A stretch of 64,000 nt of DNA from JALORV01 sp963707445 (GCA_963707445.1 CAVPPW010000004.1:1-64000), one strand, 5' to 3'; counted from the first letter of the stretch, positions 9,196 to 19,234 are shown. Numbers and translations are program-made. Notes: generated by a model not told the origin, from the letters alone.

Positions 9196-9771
9196 TCATG
9201 CTTGCGACCGACCGTACGTTATCGCGGTGCGCACTTCATCGGGTGTTGCCGCTACCAGTTGACGGTCGGGCTGCGCACCTACAGCGTCGTTTACGGTCGA
9301 GAACGCGATTCGGAAGGCGACAAAAACCGTGGCCTCGAAAATCTCTCGGTCGTTCAGCCCGACGAAGCGCAAAGCCTCGACGTCGGCCGCTTGGACGTCG
9401 GCCGGAGCTCGGACGACCTGATCGGCCCATCGCCTTAGCGCAGCTTCCCGCGGTGACAGGTCGGGCGCATCGAGCCCGCGCAAAACGTCAGCGGCTGACT
9501 TGGCGTCGATCAGCTCCGCGAGCCTCGTGCCCCACGCCATTGCGCAGTACGAATCACCCAGCGCGCGCGCCTGGGCGCAAACGAGGATCGCACGCTCGCG
9601 TGGCGACAGTGTCGATCCGTCGGTCAACTGCTTACGCAGGGTGCCAAACGCTTCTGCCACGTCCGGGCGCCACGCCCAGGCGCGGTCAAGATTCATGACG
9701 TATCCCGTCGCCGTCTTTTCCTTGTCGAGGTACTCGCGCGCCTCAACGCTGTCGGGTTCGTTCAGGAACAT
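9196..9771 (-). CDS. Carboxymuconolactone decarboxylase/AhpD-like protein
   Basis: A 191-residue, mostly helical protein. The segment LSPRERAILVCAQARALGDSYCAMAWGTRLAELI around residues 57-90 matches the CMD/alkylhydroperoxidase AhpD-like fold, but only one Cys is present where peroxidase members have CxxC, so thiol peroxidase activity is doubtful. The second half (LSPREAALRRWADQVVRAPADV, ALRFVGLNDREIFEAT) is the usual repeat of the peroxidase-related subfamily. The start at 9771 is chosen for GGAGG five bases upstream; an in-frame ATG ten codons earlier lacks one. First gene of the second island. Confidence 0.75.
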   Translation of the reverse strand: MFLNEPDSVEAREYLDKEKTATGYVMNLDRAWAWRPDVAEAFGTLRKQLTDGSTLSPRERAILVCAQARALGDSYCAMAWGTRLAELIDAKSAADVLRGLDAPDLSPREAALRRWADQVVRAPADVQAADVEALRFVGLNDREIFEATVFVAFRIAFSTVNDAVGAQPDRQLVAATPDEVRTAITYGRSQA

Positions 9772-9915
9772 ATCGACCTCCGAAGTGGCCGGTCTGGTCA
9801 ATTCTCGCCCGACGCTTGGGCGTCAGCAATTGGCCGCTTTGCGCCGAGGGCGCGGCGAAGGCGCGGAACCTGATAATCAGCACCGTTACATGCGTATGCC
9901 AACTCCCCGACACAA

Positions 9916-10320
9916 TCAATCGAACTGAACCGGTTCACCGTAGGCGTCGAATGGGATGAAGCGACCGATTGCGCCAGATTTGATCGACTCGACCATGCGC
10001 TGCAGCGGTTCCTGCGCTTGTGCAGAGGTCGGCGCGAGCCTTCCGGTGCCGGGCAAAGCTGCGACGAATACGATGTCCCAGGCCTGACCGAACTGCCGCG
10101 ACTCCTCCAACAGCGCATCGAACGAGACCAGTTCCTCAGGCGTCTTGTCCACGCACATCAACGGCGTCAGCGTGCCGCCCCGACCTGCCTGAAAGCGTTG
10201 GCGTTGCTCGCGCGTGGCATCGTCCGGGACGCCTGCCTTCGCGAATACGAATAGAAGCCGCTGGGAGTCTGCCTGCTCCCGCGCCGCGCAAAGCAGCTCG
10301 TTGAAGGTTGAAATTTTCAT
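9916..10320 (-). CDS. Small conserved protein of unknown function
   Basis: A 134-residue soluble protein without signal peptide. Conserved-looking blocks are RLLFVFAKAGVPDDAT, GGTLTPLMCVDKTPEEL, WDIVFVAALPG and the ending GAIGRFIPFDAYGEPV. I have a general recollection of similar short unknown proteins in other proteobacteria, but no established function. It lies just left of the IS element, whose left terminus is about 40 bp before its start codon, so the insertion may have removed its promoter. Confidence 0.65.
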   Translation of the reverse strand: MKISTFNELLCAAREQADSQRLLFVFAKAGVPDDATREQRQRFQAGRGGTLTPLMCVDKTPEELVSFDALLEESRQFGQAWDIVFVAALPGTGRLAPTSAQAQEPLQRMVESIKSGAIGRFIPFDAYGEPVQFD

Positions 10321-10361
10321 GGATTACATTCGTTGAAGTCGCTTCGGCGAAGGTCGGCTTT

Positions 10362-12043
10362 CGGCCGAGCCTGTGTAAAAACGTAGCGTGTCCTCGTAGA
10401 CTTCGGCAACGCGTTTGTGAGGCCGAGCCACATGAAGCGATTCATCGAAGGCGAGGACCGAAGCCAGACCGCCTTGCTGCCGCCGAGCCTGGACGATTAT
10501 GTGGCCGAGGACAACCCGGTGCGTGTCGTCGAAGCGTTCGTCGAGCAACTCGATCTGCGGCAGCTGGGGTTTGACGGTGCCGCGCCGGCGGCCACCGGAC
10601 GCCCTGGCTATCACCCGGCGGTGCTGCTCAAGCTGTATGTCTACGGCTATCTGAACCGCATCCAGTCGAGCCGGCGGCTCGAGCGCGAAGCGCAGCGCAA
10701 TGTCGAGCTGATGTGGCTCACCGGGCGGCTCGCGCCCGACTTCAAGACCATCGCCAACTTCCGCAAGGACAACGGTCGCGCCATCCGCGCTGTGTGCCGC
10801 CAGTTCATCGTGCTGTGCCGCCAGCTGGATCTCTTTACCCAGGCGCTGGTGGCCATCGACGGCAGCAAGTTCAAGGCCGTCAACAATCGCGACAAGAACT
10901 TCACCGCCGCCAAGCTCAAGCGGCGCCTGGCCGAGATCGATGCGAGCATCGCCGGGTATCTCGCGGCGCTCGACAGCGCCGATCGCGCCGAGCCGGAAGT
11001 GGCCCCCCTGAAGAAGGGCCACCTGCAAGGCAAGATCGCCGCCTTGAAGGAACAGATGCGCGCGCTCAAGGCGATCGAGACGCAGATGCAGACCGATGGA
11101 CAGGCGCAGGTCTCGCTCACCGACCCGGATGCGCGCTCGATGAAGAACCGCGACGGCGGCATCGTCGGCTACAACGTGCAGGCCGCGGTCGATGCCGAGC
11201 ACCACCTGATCGTGGCCCACGAGGTCGTCACCGACGGCATCGACCGCGATCAGCTCACACCGATGGCCGAGCAGGCGCGGGAGGCCACCGGCATCGATGC
11301 TCTGACCGTGGTGGCCGACCGCGGCTACTTCAAGAGCGAGCAGATCCGCCACTGCGACGAGGCTGGCATCACCCCGATCGTGCCCAAGTCGCTGACCTCC
11401 AATGCCGGGGCCGAGGGCCGCTTCGACAAGCGCGACTTCATCTACATCGCCCGCGATGATGAGTACCGCTGCCCGGCCGGCGAGCGGGCGATCTTCCGCT
11501 TCACCACGGTCGAGAACGGCCTGACGATGCACAAGTACTGGACCTCGGCCTGTCCGGGCTGCGCGCTGAAGGCGCAGTGCACCACCAGCGACTATCGCCG
11601 CATCCGACGCTGGGAGCACGAAGCGGTGCTCGAGGCGATGCAGGTGCGGCTCGACCGGCAGCCCGAGCTGATGCGGCTGCGCCGCTGTACGGTCGAGCAC
11701 CCGTTCGGCACGATCAAGCAGTGGATGGGCTGGACCCACTTCCTGATGCGCACGCTCGCCCACGTGCGCACCGAGATGAGCCTGCACGTGCTGGCCTACA
11801 ACCTGAAGCGGGTGATGCGCATCCTGGGCATCGCACCACTGCTCAGAGCGCTGCAGGCGTGAGCCGCAAGGCTCGTCTTGCGCTCAACGAACGAGCGCCG
11901 TGACCTGACAGCCGCACCGACGCTGCGAAACGGCGATCACGCCTCAGGCGAGTTCAAACACTCCAATGCGAAAAATATCGATCGCTCGCCTCAGCACCGA
12001 CCAAACCCAAACAACCACGCTCGTTTTTGCACGGCCTCGGCCG
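10362..12043 (+). mobile_element. IS1182-family insertion sequence
   Basis: A transposase gene flanked by imperfect inverted ends. The left end runs CGGCCGAGCC then TGTGTAAAAACG (10362 onward). The right end, read on the other strand from 12043, runs CGGCCGAGGCC then GTGCAAAAACG. The element is about 1.68 kb, normal for the family. I could not identify a clear target-site duplication, so the outer limits are approximate. Confidence 0.7.
10432..11862 (+). CDS. IS1182 family transposase
   Basis: A 476-residue DDE transposase, full length and in one frame. The N-terminal domain (LDDYVAEDNPVRVVEAFVEQLDL) and the conserved YGYLNRIQSSRRLE segment are characteristic. Catalytic candidates are Asp in VAIDGSKFKA, Asp in VVADRGYFKS and Glu in VEHPFGTIKQWMG. 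A Cys pair region (CPAG, CPGCALKAQC) lies before the last acidic residue. The start at 10432 begins the conserved domain; an ATG five codons upstream is in frame. It appears intact, so the IS may still be mobile. Confidence 0.93.
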   Translation: MKRFIEGEDRSQTALLPPSLDDYVAEDNPVRVVEAFVEQLDLRQLGFDGAAPAATGRPGYHPAVLLKLYVYGYLNRIQSSRRLEREAQRNVELMWLTGRLAPDFKTIANFRKDNGRAIRAVCRQFIVLCRQLDLFTQALVAIDGSKFKAVNNRDKNFTAAKLKRRLAEIDASIAGYLAALDSADRAEPEVAPLKKGHLQGKIAALKEQMRALKAIETQMQTDGQAQVSLTDPDARSMKNRDGGIVGYNVQAAVDAEHHLIVAHEVVTDGIDRDQLTPMAEQAREATGIDALTVVADRGYFKSEQIRHCDEAGITPIVPKSLTSNAGAEGRFDKRDFIYIARDDEYRCPAGERAIFRFTTVENGLTMHKYWTSACPGCALKAQCTTSDYRRIRRWEHEAVLEAMQVRLDRQPELMRLRRCTVEHPFGTIKQWMGWTHFLMRTLAHVRTEMSLHVLAYNLKRVMRILGIAPLLRALQA

Positions 12044-12229
12044 TCAGCGGACCTCGCGCGCTCCAGAAAGCAGCCTGCGCTGAAATGCCTGAAGGGGACG
12101 TTTAACGAATAAGGTGGCCGGGCGTCGCGGCGACGCGTAGGAGGCATAAACACGACTTGCGGTAGACCGCCTTCTGCCGGAGGGTGTCCGCTCGATGGGG
12201 GCTAGGCGTCATTCTGCTCGGGTAGTCCG

Positions 12230-12670
12230 CTACTTCAGATTGAGCTCCTGGAGCTCTACGCTGCCGGCCAGCTTACGCATCACCTTGCGCTCCCCCGACT
12301 GGCTTTCCATCTTGCGTAAGTCGCTTGCAAGAAAGGCCTCCAGCTTCTTTCGCTGCGCCAACTGCTGGGCGTTGGTGTAGTAGTCCTTGTACTCGACGGC
12401 CAATATCAGATCGGGCTCTCCGCTGCGTGGATTGTTCACCGAGAACACATGGTAGGACACGACATATCCCTCCTTCTTACCAAACTCGTTTAGCTTCTTC
12501 CAGTCGCCCGCGAGATAGTCAAGGTAACGCTGCATCTGACCAGGCTCAACCTGGATGTTCGAGATGTTCCAAACAGTGCCAGGTGTGTAGCTCAGCTCTT
12601 GTGCCGTCGCGGGAAAGATGAATGCCGCGAACGTGATCAGGGCTGCGCAAAACTGTCGAGAAAGGCTCAT
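12230..12670 (-). CDS. Secreted small protein of unknown function
   Basis: A 146-residue protein with a signal peptide (RQFCAALITFAAFIFPATAQ, cleavage likely after ATA at ~23). The mature part includes NISNIQVEPGQMQRYLDYL, WKKLNEFGKKEGYVVSYHVF and PDLILAVEYKDYYTNAQQL, resembling small ferredoxin-like dimeric alpha-beta barrel proteins that take measured-looking 'distance/time' homologues in many proteobacteria; the fold is a guess. The start is preceded by GGGGAG. Island cargo, probably periplasmic. Confidence 0.65.
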   Translation of the reverse strand: MSLSRQFCAALITFAAFIFPATAQELSYTPGTVWNISNIQVEPGQMQRYLDYLAGDWKKLNEFGKKEGYVVSYHVFSVNNPRSGEPDLILAVEYKDYYTNAQQLAQRKKLEAFLASDLRKMESQSGERKVMRKLAGSVELQELNLK

Positions 12671-12884
12671 GACATGCTCCCCAATAGTATGTACGCCGAA
12701 AGATTCGGCGACAGGAGCATAGGCCGCGGAGCGCAGTAGAAGTGGCTAAGGATTTACCAAAGCAGAAGCGCGGGTGCCGTGCCAATGGCGGAGGCCTTGG
12801 GCGCCTAACGTCTGGCATCAGCCGCGCGCGGGCGAACTTCAGCTCAGTCTAGAGGTTCCGCAATTGGCCGAAACGAGCGTGCGC

Positions 12885-13232
12885 TCAGCGGTCGCGTCTA
12901 CCGGAAAACGGCAGGAACCACGAAAGTGGCTGCAGTAGCAAACGCATCTGGTTCTCGAACCGTTGCTGCGCTTGGCCCACGACCTGGTCGTACGCGTCAC
13001 GACTCAGATCGGCTTCGAACGACTCAGACACGAGTTTGCCGTCTTCGAGGCTTGCGCTGCGCGATTTCACGCGGGCCTTGCCGCCGAACGCCGACACTTC
13101 GGTGTACGAATAGCGAAAGTTGAAGAACGCGCCGACGCCTTGAGCGCCTTCGTTCGTTTCGATCACCTCGAGCCTGTCATCGTCGGCTCGAGGCACCGAA
13201 CCTCTGATGCGTGTGATAGGCAACTTGCTCAT
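12885..13232 (-). CDS. Small hypothetical protein
   Basis: A 115-residue protein starting MSKLPITRIRGSVPRADDDR. No signal peptide. The middle (GAFFNFRYSYTEVSAFGGKARVKSRSASLEDGKL) looks like beta strands, and the C-terminus (QVVGQAQQRFENQMRLLLQP) like an amphipathic helix. The start at 13232 is supported by GAGAGGG upstream; the frame is open 42 codons further but without a good site. I do not recognise a family. Confidence 0.6.
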   Translation of the reverse strand: MSKLPITRIRGSVPRADDDRLEVIETNEGAQGVGAFFNFRYSYTEVSAFGGKARVKSRSASLEDGKLVSESFEADLSRDAYDQVVGQAQQRFENQMRLLLQPLSWFLPFSGRRDR

Positions 13233-13495
13233 CGATCCCTCTCGCTTATCGAGGCTTGTCTCGCGTAGCAGCAGATGATGTCCGCAATTCGGCCGATTGG
13301 CTAGACGGCGCGAGCGTCTGAAACTGGCCGAACACGGAAGTAGGGCAGGGCTGAACATGAGCGCAATAATGTCAACCGATACGAGGAGGCCAGCTTACTT
13401 CCGCCACAGCGGAAGGCGCCTCCCCAAGAAAGCGCTTTTGGAACGCCCCATAACAGGTCTTCGGCCGGACTTGGTCGGCACGGAGAGGTAGGGTC

Positions 13496-13948
13496 TTAAG
13501 CGCGTTTGCCGCTTCCGTTCAGAGAACGCAGTCGAGCCAACGCTTCACGTTTCCCGATAGCTCGCACGACGGCCAACTTGTCGAGTAGTGCGCTGCGTGG
13601 TTTCGCGGTGCCGTGCTCCCAGTTGTAGATTGACTGCGAGCTCACGCCGAGCAGCGTCCCGAAGTCCTCAGCGGACATCCCCAGGCGCTCGCGCTGCGCA
13701 CGCACGCCTCGGGCGGAGAAGCGGATCTTTCTGCCAGCGTCAACAGGTTTGGAGACGGCTGCGACGGCCTTGGCCGACCTTTCTAGGTTTGATACGGTTC
13801 GCTCGAGCTCCGCCACGCGGCGCTTAAGAGCGACCAATTCCTGCTTTGCGACGATTGACGACTTGCGAGTCGGCGCTACAAGCCAGCGTGCTTCTCTTTT
13901 CGCCACTCGCGTGATTTCGCTGCGGAGAATTTTGGTCAGTTCAGACAT
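13496..13948 (-). CDS. XRE-type helix-turn-helix regulator with coiled coil
   Basis: A 150-residue protein. Residues ~30-65 form a heptad-rich coiled coil (QELVALKRRVAELERTVSNLERS). Residues ~80-130 are a Cro/C1-like HTH (RAQRERLGMSAEDFGTLLGVSSQSIYNWEHGTAKPR). A basic N-terminus (ITRVAKREARW) precedes. The layout suggests a dimeric DNA-binding regulator; targets are unknown. It is island cargo without an obvious partner gene. Confidence 0.78.
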   Translation of the reverse strand: MSELTKILRSEITRVAKREARWLVAPTRKSSIVAKQELVALKRRVAELERTVSNLERSAKAVAAVSKPVDAGRKIRFSARGVRAQRERLGMSAEDFGTLLGVSSQSIYNWEHGTAKPRSALLDKLAVVRAIGKREALARLRSLNGSGKRA

Positions 13949-14484
13949 TCACTCTTCGCGCCAATGGGCGACTTGAACCTACGGTCCGCAAAGAGTACTA
14001 AAACCACCACCCCGATGGGCTATAGACCACACACTGAGACCAAGTGTTCGACGACAAGCGCCAGAGCCAAACTGCAAGTCACACGACAGTTCTGCTTAGT
14101 CTCACACTTGGCAGTTGTCGTCTATCGTCATTGGGGAAGTAACGCCAACCGGGCTCGCGAGATCACAGGAGCTAACTAGGCCCAGTTCGGCCATGACCGG
14201 ACATTGATGGCGGACCGTCGCTCTGCCTAAAAGCAGACTATCCGGCTGCGGGACTCGAAAGCGGACTGGATCACTCTGCGCTCGTCTCACTGTCAACCTG
14301 CGGTCGCCTCGGGGTGGGAGACGAGACGTCCGAATACCAGCAGCAGCGAAGGCAGGAAACTCCAGCGGCTAGCACGCCCGCGCGGCGGCCCGTTGTTGAC
14401 ACGCAGCTTTTGCCGCGACCAGACTCGCTCTGCGCCGCAGCGCCGGCCGCACTCAACGGCCGAACTAAGAAAATCGGAGGAGCT
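13949..14484. other. Gene-poor island stretch
   Basis: About 535 bp between the divergent HTH gene and the propeller gene. Part should hold both promoters. I see no convincing gene. A GGTTCAAGTC stretch (minus strand, about 13970-13980) resembles a tRNA T-loop, but the flanks do not pair. Confidence 0.35.
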
Positions 14485-15555
14485 ATGTGCCGATGGCTGA
14501 CTGCCTGTCTCGTCCTGATATTGAATCTCGCCGCGAATCCTGCGTGGGCGCAGATGCGCTGGCACGACACGCTTGTCACTTTCGCCACGCTGCCGGCCGG
14601 CGTGCGATTTCCAGAAGGCATCACCGCCAATCCCGTCACCGGGGACATCTACGTCGCCACTTTCGACACCATCGGGCCGAACCCCAACAAGCTGCTGCGC
14701 TATAGCCGTCACGGCCAGCTAGTCGGTTCGCGCGTAATCGGAACGCCGATGCTCGGACTCGCGTTCGGTCCGCGCGACTCGAAGGTGTACATCACCAACT
14801 TCAATCAATCGAAGATCCAGCGCGTAGCCTCCGATCTCGATGGCACGATCGAAGATGTGGCCACGTTGCCGAAGATTGGCGCACCGGCAAACCGCATCGA
14901 AGGCAATCCCGACACGAGCAGCGACACGATCCAGTTCGGCTCCGTCGGCTTTCCGGCGCCAAACGGGTTGGTGTTCGATCGCAGCGGCAATCTGTATGTC
15001 TCGGACTCCTTTCAGGGCGCGATTTACCGCATCGACAACGCGCAGGGCTGCATCGCGCCGTGCGGCGTGACGACGGTGCTGCATGACCCGCTGCTGGCCA
15101 CAGCGGGCTTCCCGCCTTTCGGCGCCAACGGGCTGGCCTTAAAGGATGATTTCACGCTGTTCGTCGCCAATACTGGCGACGACCGCGTGCTGAAGGTCAA
15201 TCTCGCCGCCAGTCCTGTTTCGGTGTCGGTGTTCACCGAAAGCATCAACGGCGCCGATGGCATCGCTTTCGATGACAGCGGCATCCTCTGGGTCGCCGCA
15301 AATCAAGCGGACGAGATCGTGGGACTGAACGCGGCGGGACGCGTGGTGGCGAAGATCGGCGCCTTCGAAAAGATCGGGGCTGACGGGGCACCGGAAGGGT
15401 TGCTGTTTCCCGCCAGCCTGGTGCTGGTTGGCCGCGAGGTTTACATCACGAATCTGGCGCTGCCACTGACGCCGGCGGTCGGTGACGAACCGGAGGAGGA
15501 AGTCACGCGCTGGACCGTGTCGCGCTTCCGGCTGCTGCCGAATCGTCGGCACTGA
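14485..15555 (+). CDS. Secreted NHL/SMP-30-like beta-propeller protein
   Basis: A 356-residue protein with a signal peptide (LTACLVLILNLAANPAWAQ). Repeated blades follow: FPEGITANPVTGDIYVATF, NGLVFDRSGNLYVSDSFQGAIYRID, NGLALKDDFTLFVANTGDDRVLKVN and GIAFDDSGILWVAANQADEIV. This is the NHL/SMP-30/gluconolactonase-like propeller pattern. No metal ligands can be assigned with certainty, so an enzymatic role is open. The start is fixed by GGAGGAGCT before ATG at 14485; the frame is open earlier. The only plus-strand gene of the island apart from the transposase. Confidence 0.8.
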   Translation: MCRWLTACLVLILNLAANPAWAQMRWHDTLVTFATLPAGVRFPEGITANPVTGDIYVATFDTIGPNPNKLLRYSRHGQLVGSRVIGTPMLGLAFGPRDSKVYITNFNQSKIQRVASDLDGTIEDVATLPKIGAPANRIEGNPDTSSDTIQFGSVGFPAPNGLVFDRSGNLYVSDSFQGAIYRIDNAQGCIAPCGVTTVLHDPLLATAGFPPFGANGLALKDDFTLFVANTGDDRVLKVNLAASPVSVSVFTESINGADGIAFDDSGILWVAANQADEIVGLNAAGRVVAKIGAFEKIGADGAPEGLLFPASLVLVGREVYITNLALPLTPAVGDEPEEEVTRWTVSRFRLLPNRRH

Positions 15556-15614
15556 GTATCGTCCGAAGTCGGACGCAAGCGTGTGACGTCGGCGCGTTTG
15601 GATGCCGACCTACC

Positions 15615-15950
15615 TCACGCATTTCGTCCGTGAGGACCGGCATCGATGTCAGAGGTCCCTCGCCTGGCGATCGAGCGATCTGGCAAATCCGAAAGGGCCG
15701 ATTCGGCCTTTTCGACTGGTGGCTGCCTGAGTTGCCGAGCCGCCGAGAGGCTGCGACCGGTGGCGGCAGCGTTGTTGCGTTCAACGGCTCCGAGATCCAT
15801 TTCGCGGCGTTTGCCGCTAGGCGCTATGAATCGGAACACCCACGACGCTGCAGTTTCGGTAACTCGAAGTTGGAGCCCGCCGCCGTCGGAGTGATCGCCG
15901 GCCGAGGCGGTTTGCACCTCACGGACAGTGAGGAGGTGCTGTAGTGCGTC
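15615..15950 (-). pseudogene. Integrase fragment (DUF4102 N-terminal domain only)
   Basis: The readable frame gives LLTVREVQTASAGDHSDGGGLQLRVTE, then WVFRFIAPSGKRREMDLGAV and ATGRSLSAARQLR, which is the DUF4102 arm-binding domain of P4-like integrases. It lacks a clear start and runs into unrelated sequence after about 70 residues; the whole catalytic domain is missing. It lies about 190 bp from tRNA-Ser(CGA) in the same orientation as the intact integrase of the first island, and is probably the remnant of the enzyme that inserted this island. Confidence 0.8.
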
Positions 15951-15982
15951 GTGTGCGCATAGTGAGTCTCCGGATCACGTGC

Positions 15983-16003
15983 CAATCCGCCAGCCAATCC
16001 ACC
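15983..16003 (+). repeat. Island-end direct repeat, right copy
   Basis: Partner of the 21-bp repeat at 9046-9066, with one mismatch (A for G at the 13th base) and the same orientation. Confidence 0.5.
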
Positions 16004-16140
16004 AGTTGTGCTTGCATTTCTGCGCACTAGTGGTCGCCGCCGTGTACACGCATGGACTGACCCACTGCCCTATCGCTTTTCCAATCAAGGACTTGCTGGG
16101 ACTGTCCTGCACTGCTGTGCACTGGCAAGACAGAAAGTAC

Positions 16141-16154
16141 TGGCGGAAGGGGTG
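16141..16154 (-). repeat. tRNA-proximal att site
   Basis: The last 14 bases of tRNA-Ser(CGA) including CCA (minus strand CACCCCTTCCGCCA), identical to 8985-8998. Confidence 0.85.
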
Positions 16155-16231
16155 GGATTCGAACCCACGGTACGGTAAAACCGTACACCGGATTTCGAGT
16201 CCGGCGCATTCGACCACTCTGCCACCCTTCC
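16141..16231 (-). tRNA. tRNA-Ser(CGA), island attachment site
   Basis: Minus strand, from GGAAGGGTGG to CCCTTCCGCCA. The acceptor stem GGAAGGG pairs with CCCTTCC, CCA is encoded at 16141-16143, there is a long variable arm, and the T-loop is GGTTCGAATCC. The anticodon loop CTCGAAA gives CGA (codon UCG). It lies 87 bp downstream of serS on the same strand. Confidence 0.96.
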
Positions 16232-16318
16232 ACACTGCGCTCGTTGCGCCAGTGCCGCAGCTCAAGGCCGCAATTGCTGCACTCGCGCGAAGCCGGCGAT
16301 TATAACGAGCCGAACCTT

Positions 16319-17611
<1,293 letters not shown>

Positions 17612-17834
17612 CGTGACTCTTGTGACGGCGGTGGGGCCCGCCCGGCTGAGTTTGTTTGTTGATCGCCGCGGTTGGGTGCGGCACGAGATGTCGTCAATCG
17701 CGTGCGGCGTCTGAAATCGCGTCAGCGACGACTGTGTGAGTGCGGACGCAATTGCATGCTTCGATTTTCTCTGAGCGGGCTCTGGCGCGCAACCCGGCGA
17801 GCTTAAGCGTGCCTGGCGCGGCCGCGGCGCACGC

Positions 17835-19145
17835 TCACGAATCGGTCTTGTCGCCCTCGGCGTCTCGCGCGCGAAGCTCGGCCAGTCGCTGGCGGATGCG
17901 TGCCTCGACGCCCTGCTCGCCAGGCGCATAGAAGCGTTGCGGCGCCAGTCCATCAGGAAAGTAGTGCTCGCCGGCCGCATAAGCGTCCGGCTCGTCGTGA
18001 GCGTAGCGGTACCCTGTGCCATAGCCGAGGTCCTTCATCAGCCGCGTCGGCGCATTACGCAGGCGCATCGGCACTGGCCGTGAGGCGTCGCCCTGCACAA
18101 ACGCGCGCGCGGCGTTGAACGCGGTGTAAACCGCGTTGGACTTCGGCGCGACCGCAAGGTAGACGACCGCCTGCGCGATTGCCAGTTCGCCTTCCGGCGA
18201 ACCGAGCCGCTCATAGGTCTCGGCCGCAGCCAGTGCGATTTCGAGTCCGCGCGGGTCGGCAAGCCCGATGTCCTCGATGGCCATGCGTACGACGCGTCGC
18301 GCAACGTAGCGTGGATCAGTGCCACCATCGAGCATCCGCATCATCCAGTACAGCGCAGCGTCTGGATCGGAACCGCGCACCGACTTGTGCAGCGCCGAGA
18401 TCTGGTCGTAGAAGTTCTCGCCGCCCTTGTCGAAGCGGCGCAGCGTGGCCGGCAGCGCAGCGCGGACGAATTCGGCGTCGATCAGCCGCGTTCGCTTGTC
18501 GCGTGCGGCATTCGATGCCACCTCGAGCGCGTTGAGCAGACGCCGCGCATCGCCGTCGGCCAGATCGATCAGCATCCGGCGCGCGACCGCGTCGACTTCG
18601 AGGCCGCCAATGAGCGCAAGCGCGCGGTCGATCAGGCGCTCGAGTTCCTCTGCCGTCAGCGGCTCGAGCACATAGACAGCCGCGCGTGAGAGCAGCGCGC
18701 CGACAACTTCGAACGACGGGTTTTCCGTCGTGGCGCCGACGAAGACGAACAGGCCCGATTCCACGTGCGGGAGGAAGGCGTCCTGCTGCGCCTTGTTGAA
18801 GCGATGGACCTCGTCGACGAAGACCACCGTCGGCTGCCCAGTGCGGGCGCGGTTGCCCTGCGCGCGCTCCACCGCGTCGCGGATGTCCTTGACCCCGCCG
18901 AGCACCGCGGAGATCGCGATGAAGTCGAGCGCGAATGCGTTCGCCATCAGCCGCGCCAGTGTCGTTTTGCCGACGCCCGGCGGACCCCACAGGATCATCG
19001 AGTGCGGACGGCCCGATTCGAAGGCGACACGCAGCGGTTTGCCGGGGCCGAGCAGGTGTGACTGGCCGACGACTTCGTCGATCGCCTGCGGTCGCATCCG
19101 CTCTGCGAGCGGGGCCGCGGTCTCGGTCGCGAAGAGATCCTGCAT
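17835..19145 (-). CDS. rarA: Replication-associated recombination protein A (AAA+ ATPase)
   Basis: A 436-residue homologue of RarA/MgsA, a clamp-loader-like ATPase acting at stalled replication forks. Walker A is GPPGVGKT (residues 54-61), Walker B is VVFVDEVHRF, and sensor/arginine-finger regions follow (GATTENPSFEV). The C-terminal MgsA domain is present (SVRGSDPDAALYWMMRML, DIGLADPRGLEIALAAAE, GYRYAHDEPDAY). The start MQDLFATETAAPLAERMRP at 19145 is the family start. It is upstream of serS on the same strand, as in many betaproteobacteria. Confidence 0.97.
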   Translation of the reverse strand: MQDLFATETAAPLAERMRPQAIDEVVGQSHLLGPGKPLRVAFESGRPHSMILWGPPGVGKTTLARLMANAFALDFIAISAVLGGVKDIRDAVERAQGNRARTGQPTVVFVDEVHRFNKAQQDAFLPHVESGLFVFVGATTENPSFEVVGALLSRAAVYVLEPLTAEELERLIDRALALIGGLEVDAVARRMLIDLADGDARRLLNALEVASNAARDKRTRLIDAEFVRAALPATLRRFDKGGENFYDQISALHKSVRGSDPDAALYWMMRMLDGGTDPRYVARRVVRMAIEDIGLADPRGLEIALAAAETYERLGSPEGELAIAQAVVYLAVAPKSNAVYTAFNAARAFVQGDASRPVPMRLRNAPTRLMKDLGYGTGYRYAHDEPDAYAAGEHYFPDGLAPQRFYAPGEQGVEARIRQRLAELRARDAEGDKTDS

Positions 19146-19234
19146 GGTTGGGTCCCGGAGGTTGGACAGGCTAGCATCGCAGCCTGCAGCCGGCACGCAT
19201 GTCGCAGCCGGGGCAGGACGCGAAGGACGAAACG

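Larger units (their letters stand above)
8999..16140. mobile_element. 7.1-kb genomic island in tRNA-Ser(CGA)
   Basis: Bounded by the 14-bp direct repeat at 8985-8998 and 16141-16154. An integrase fragment of the same DUF4102 family as the first island's enzyme lies at the tRNA-proximal end. Cargo: a carboxymuconolactone-decarboxylase-like protein, a small conserved unknown, an IS1182-type element, two small unknowns, an HTH protein and a secreted beta-propeller protein. Long gene-poor gaps suggest decay. With only a truncated integrase it cannot excise by itself. Confidence 0.8.

Noticed and set aside
10324..11787. 487-codon minus-strand ORF inside the IS
   Set aside because: Antisense of the transposase; IS1182 elements carry a single gene.
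13960..14040. tRNA-like T-loop GGTTCAAGTC on the minus strand
   Set aside because: The flanking bases do not form a T stem, acceptor or anticodon arm; at most a decayed fragment.
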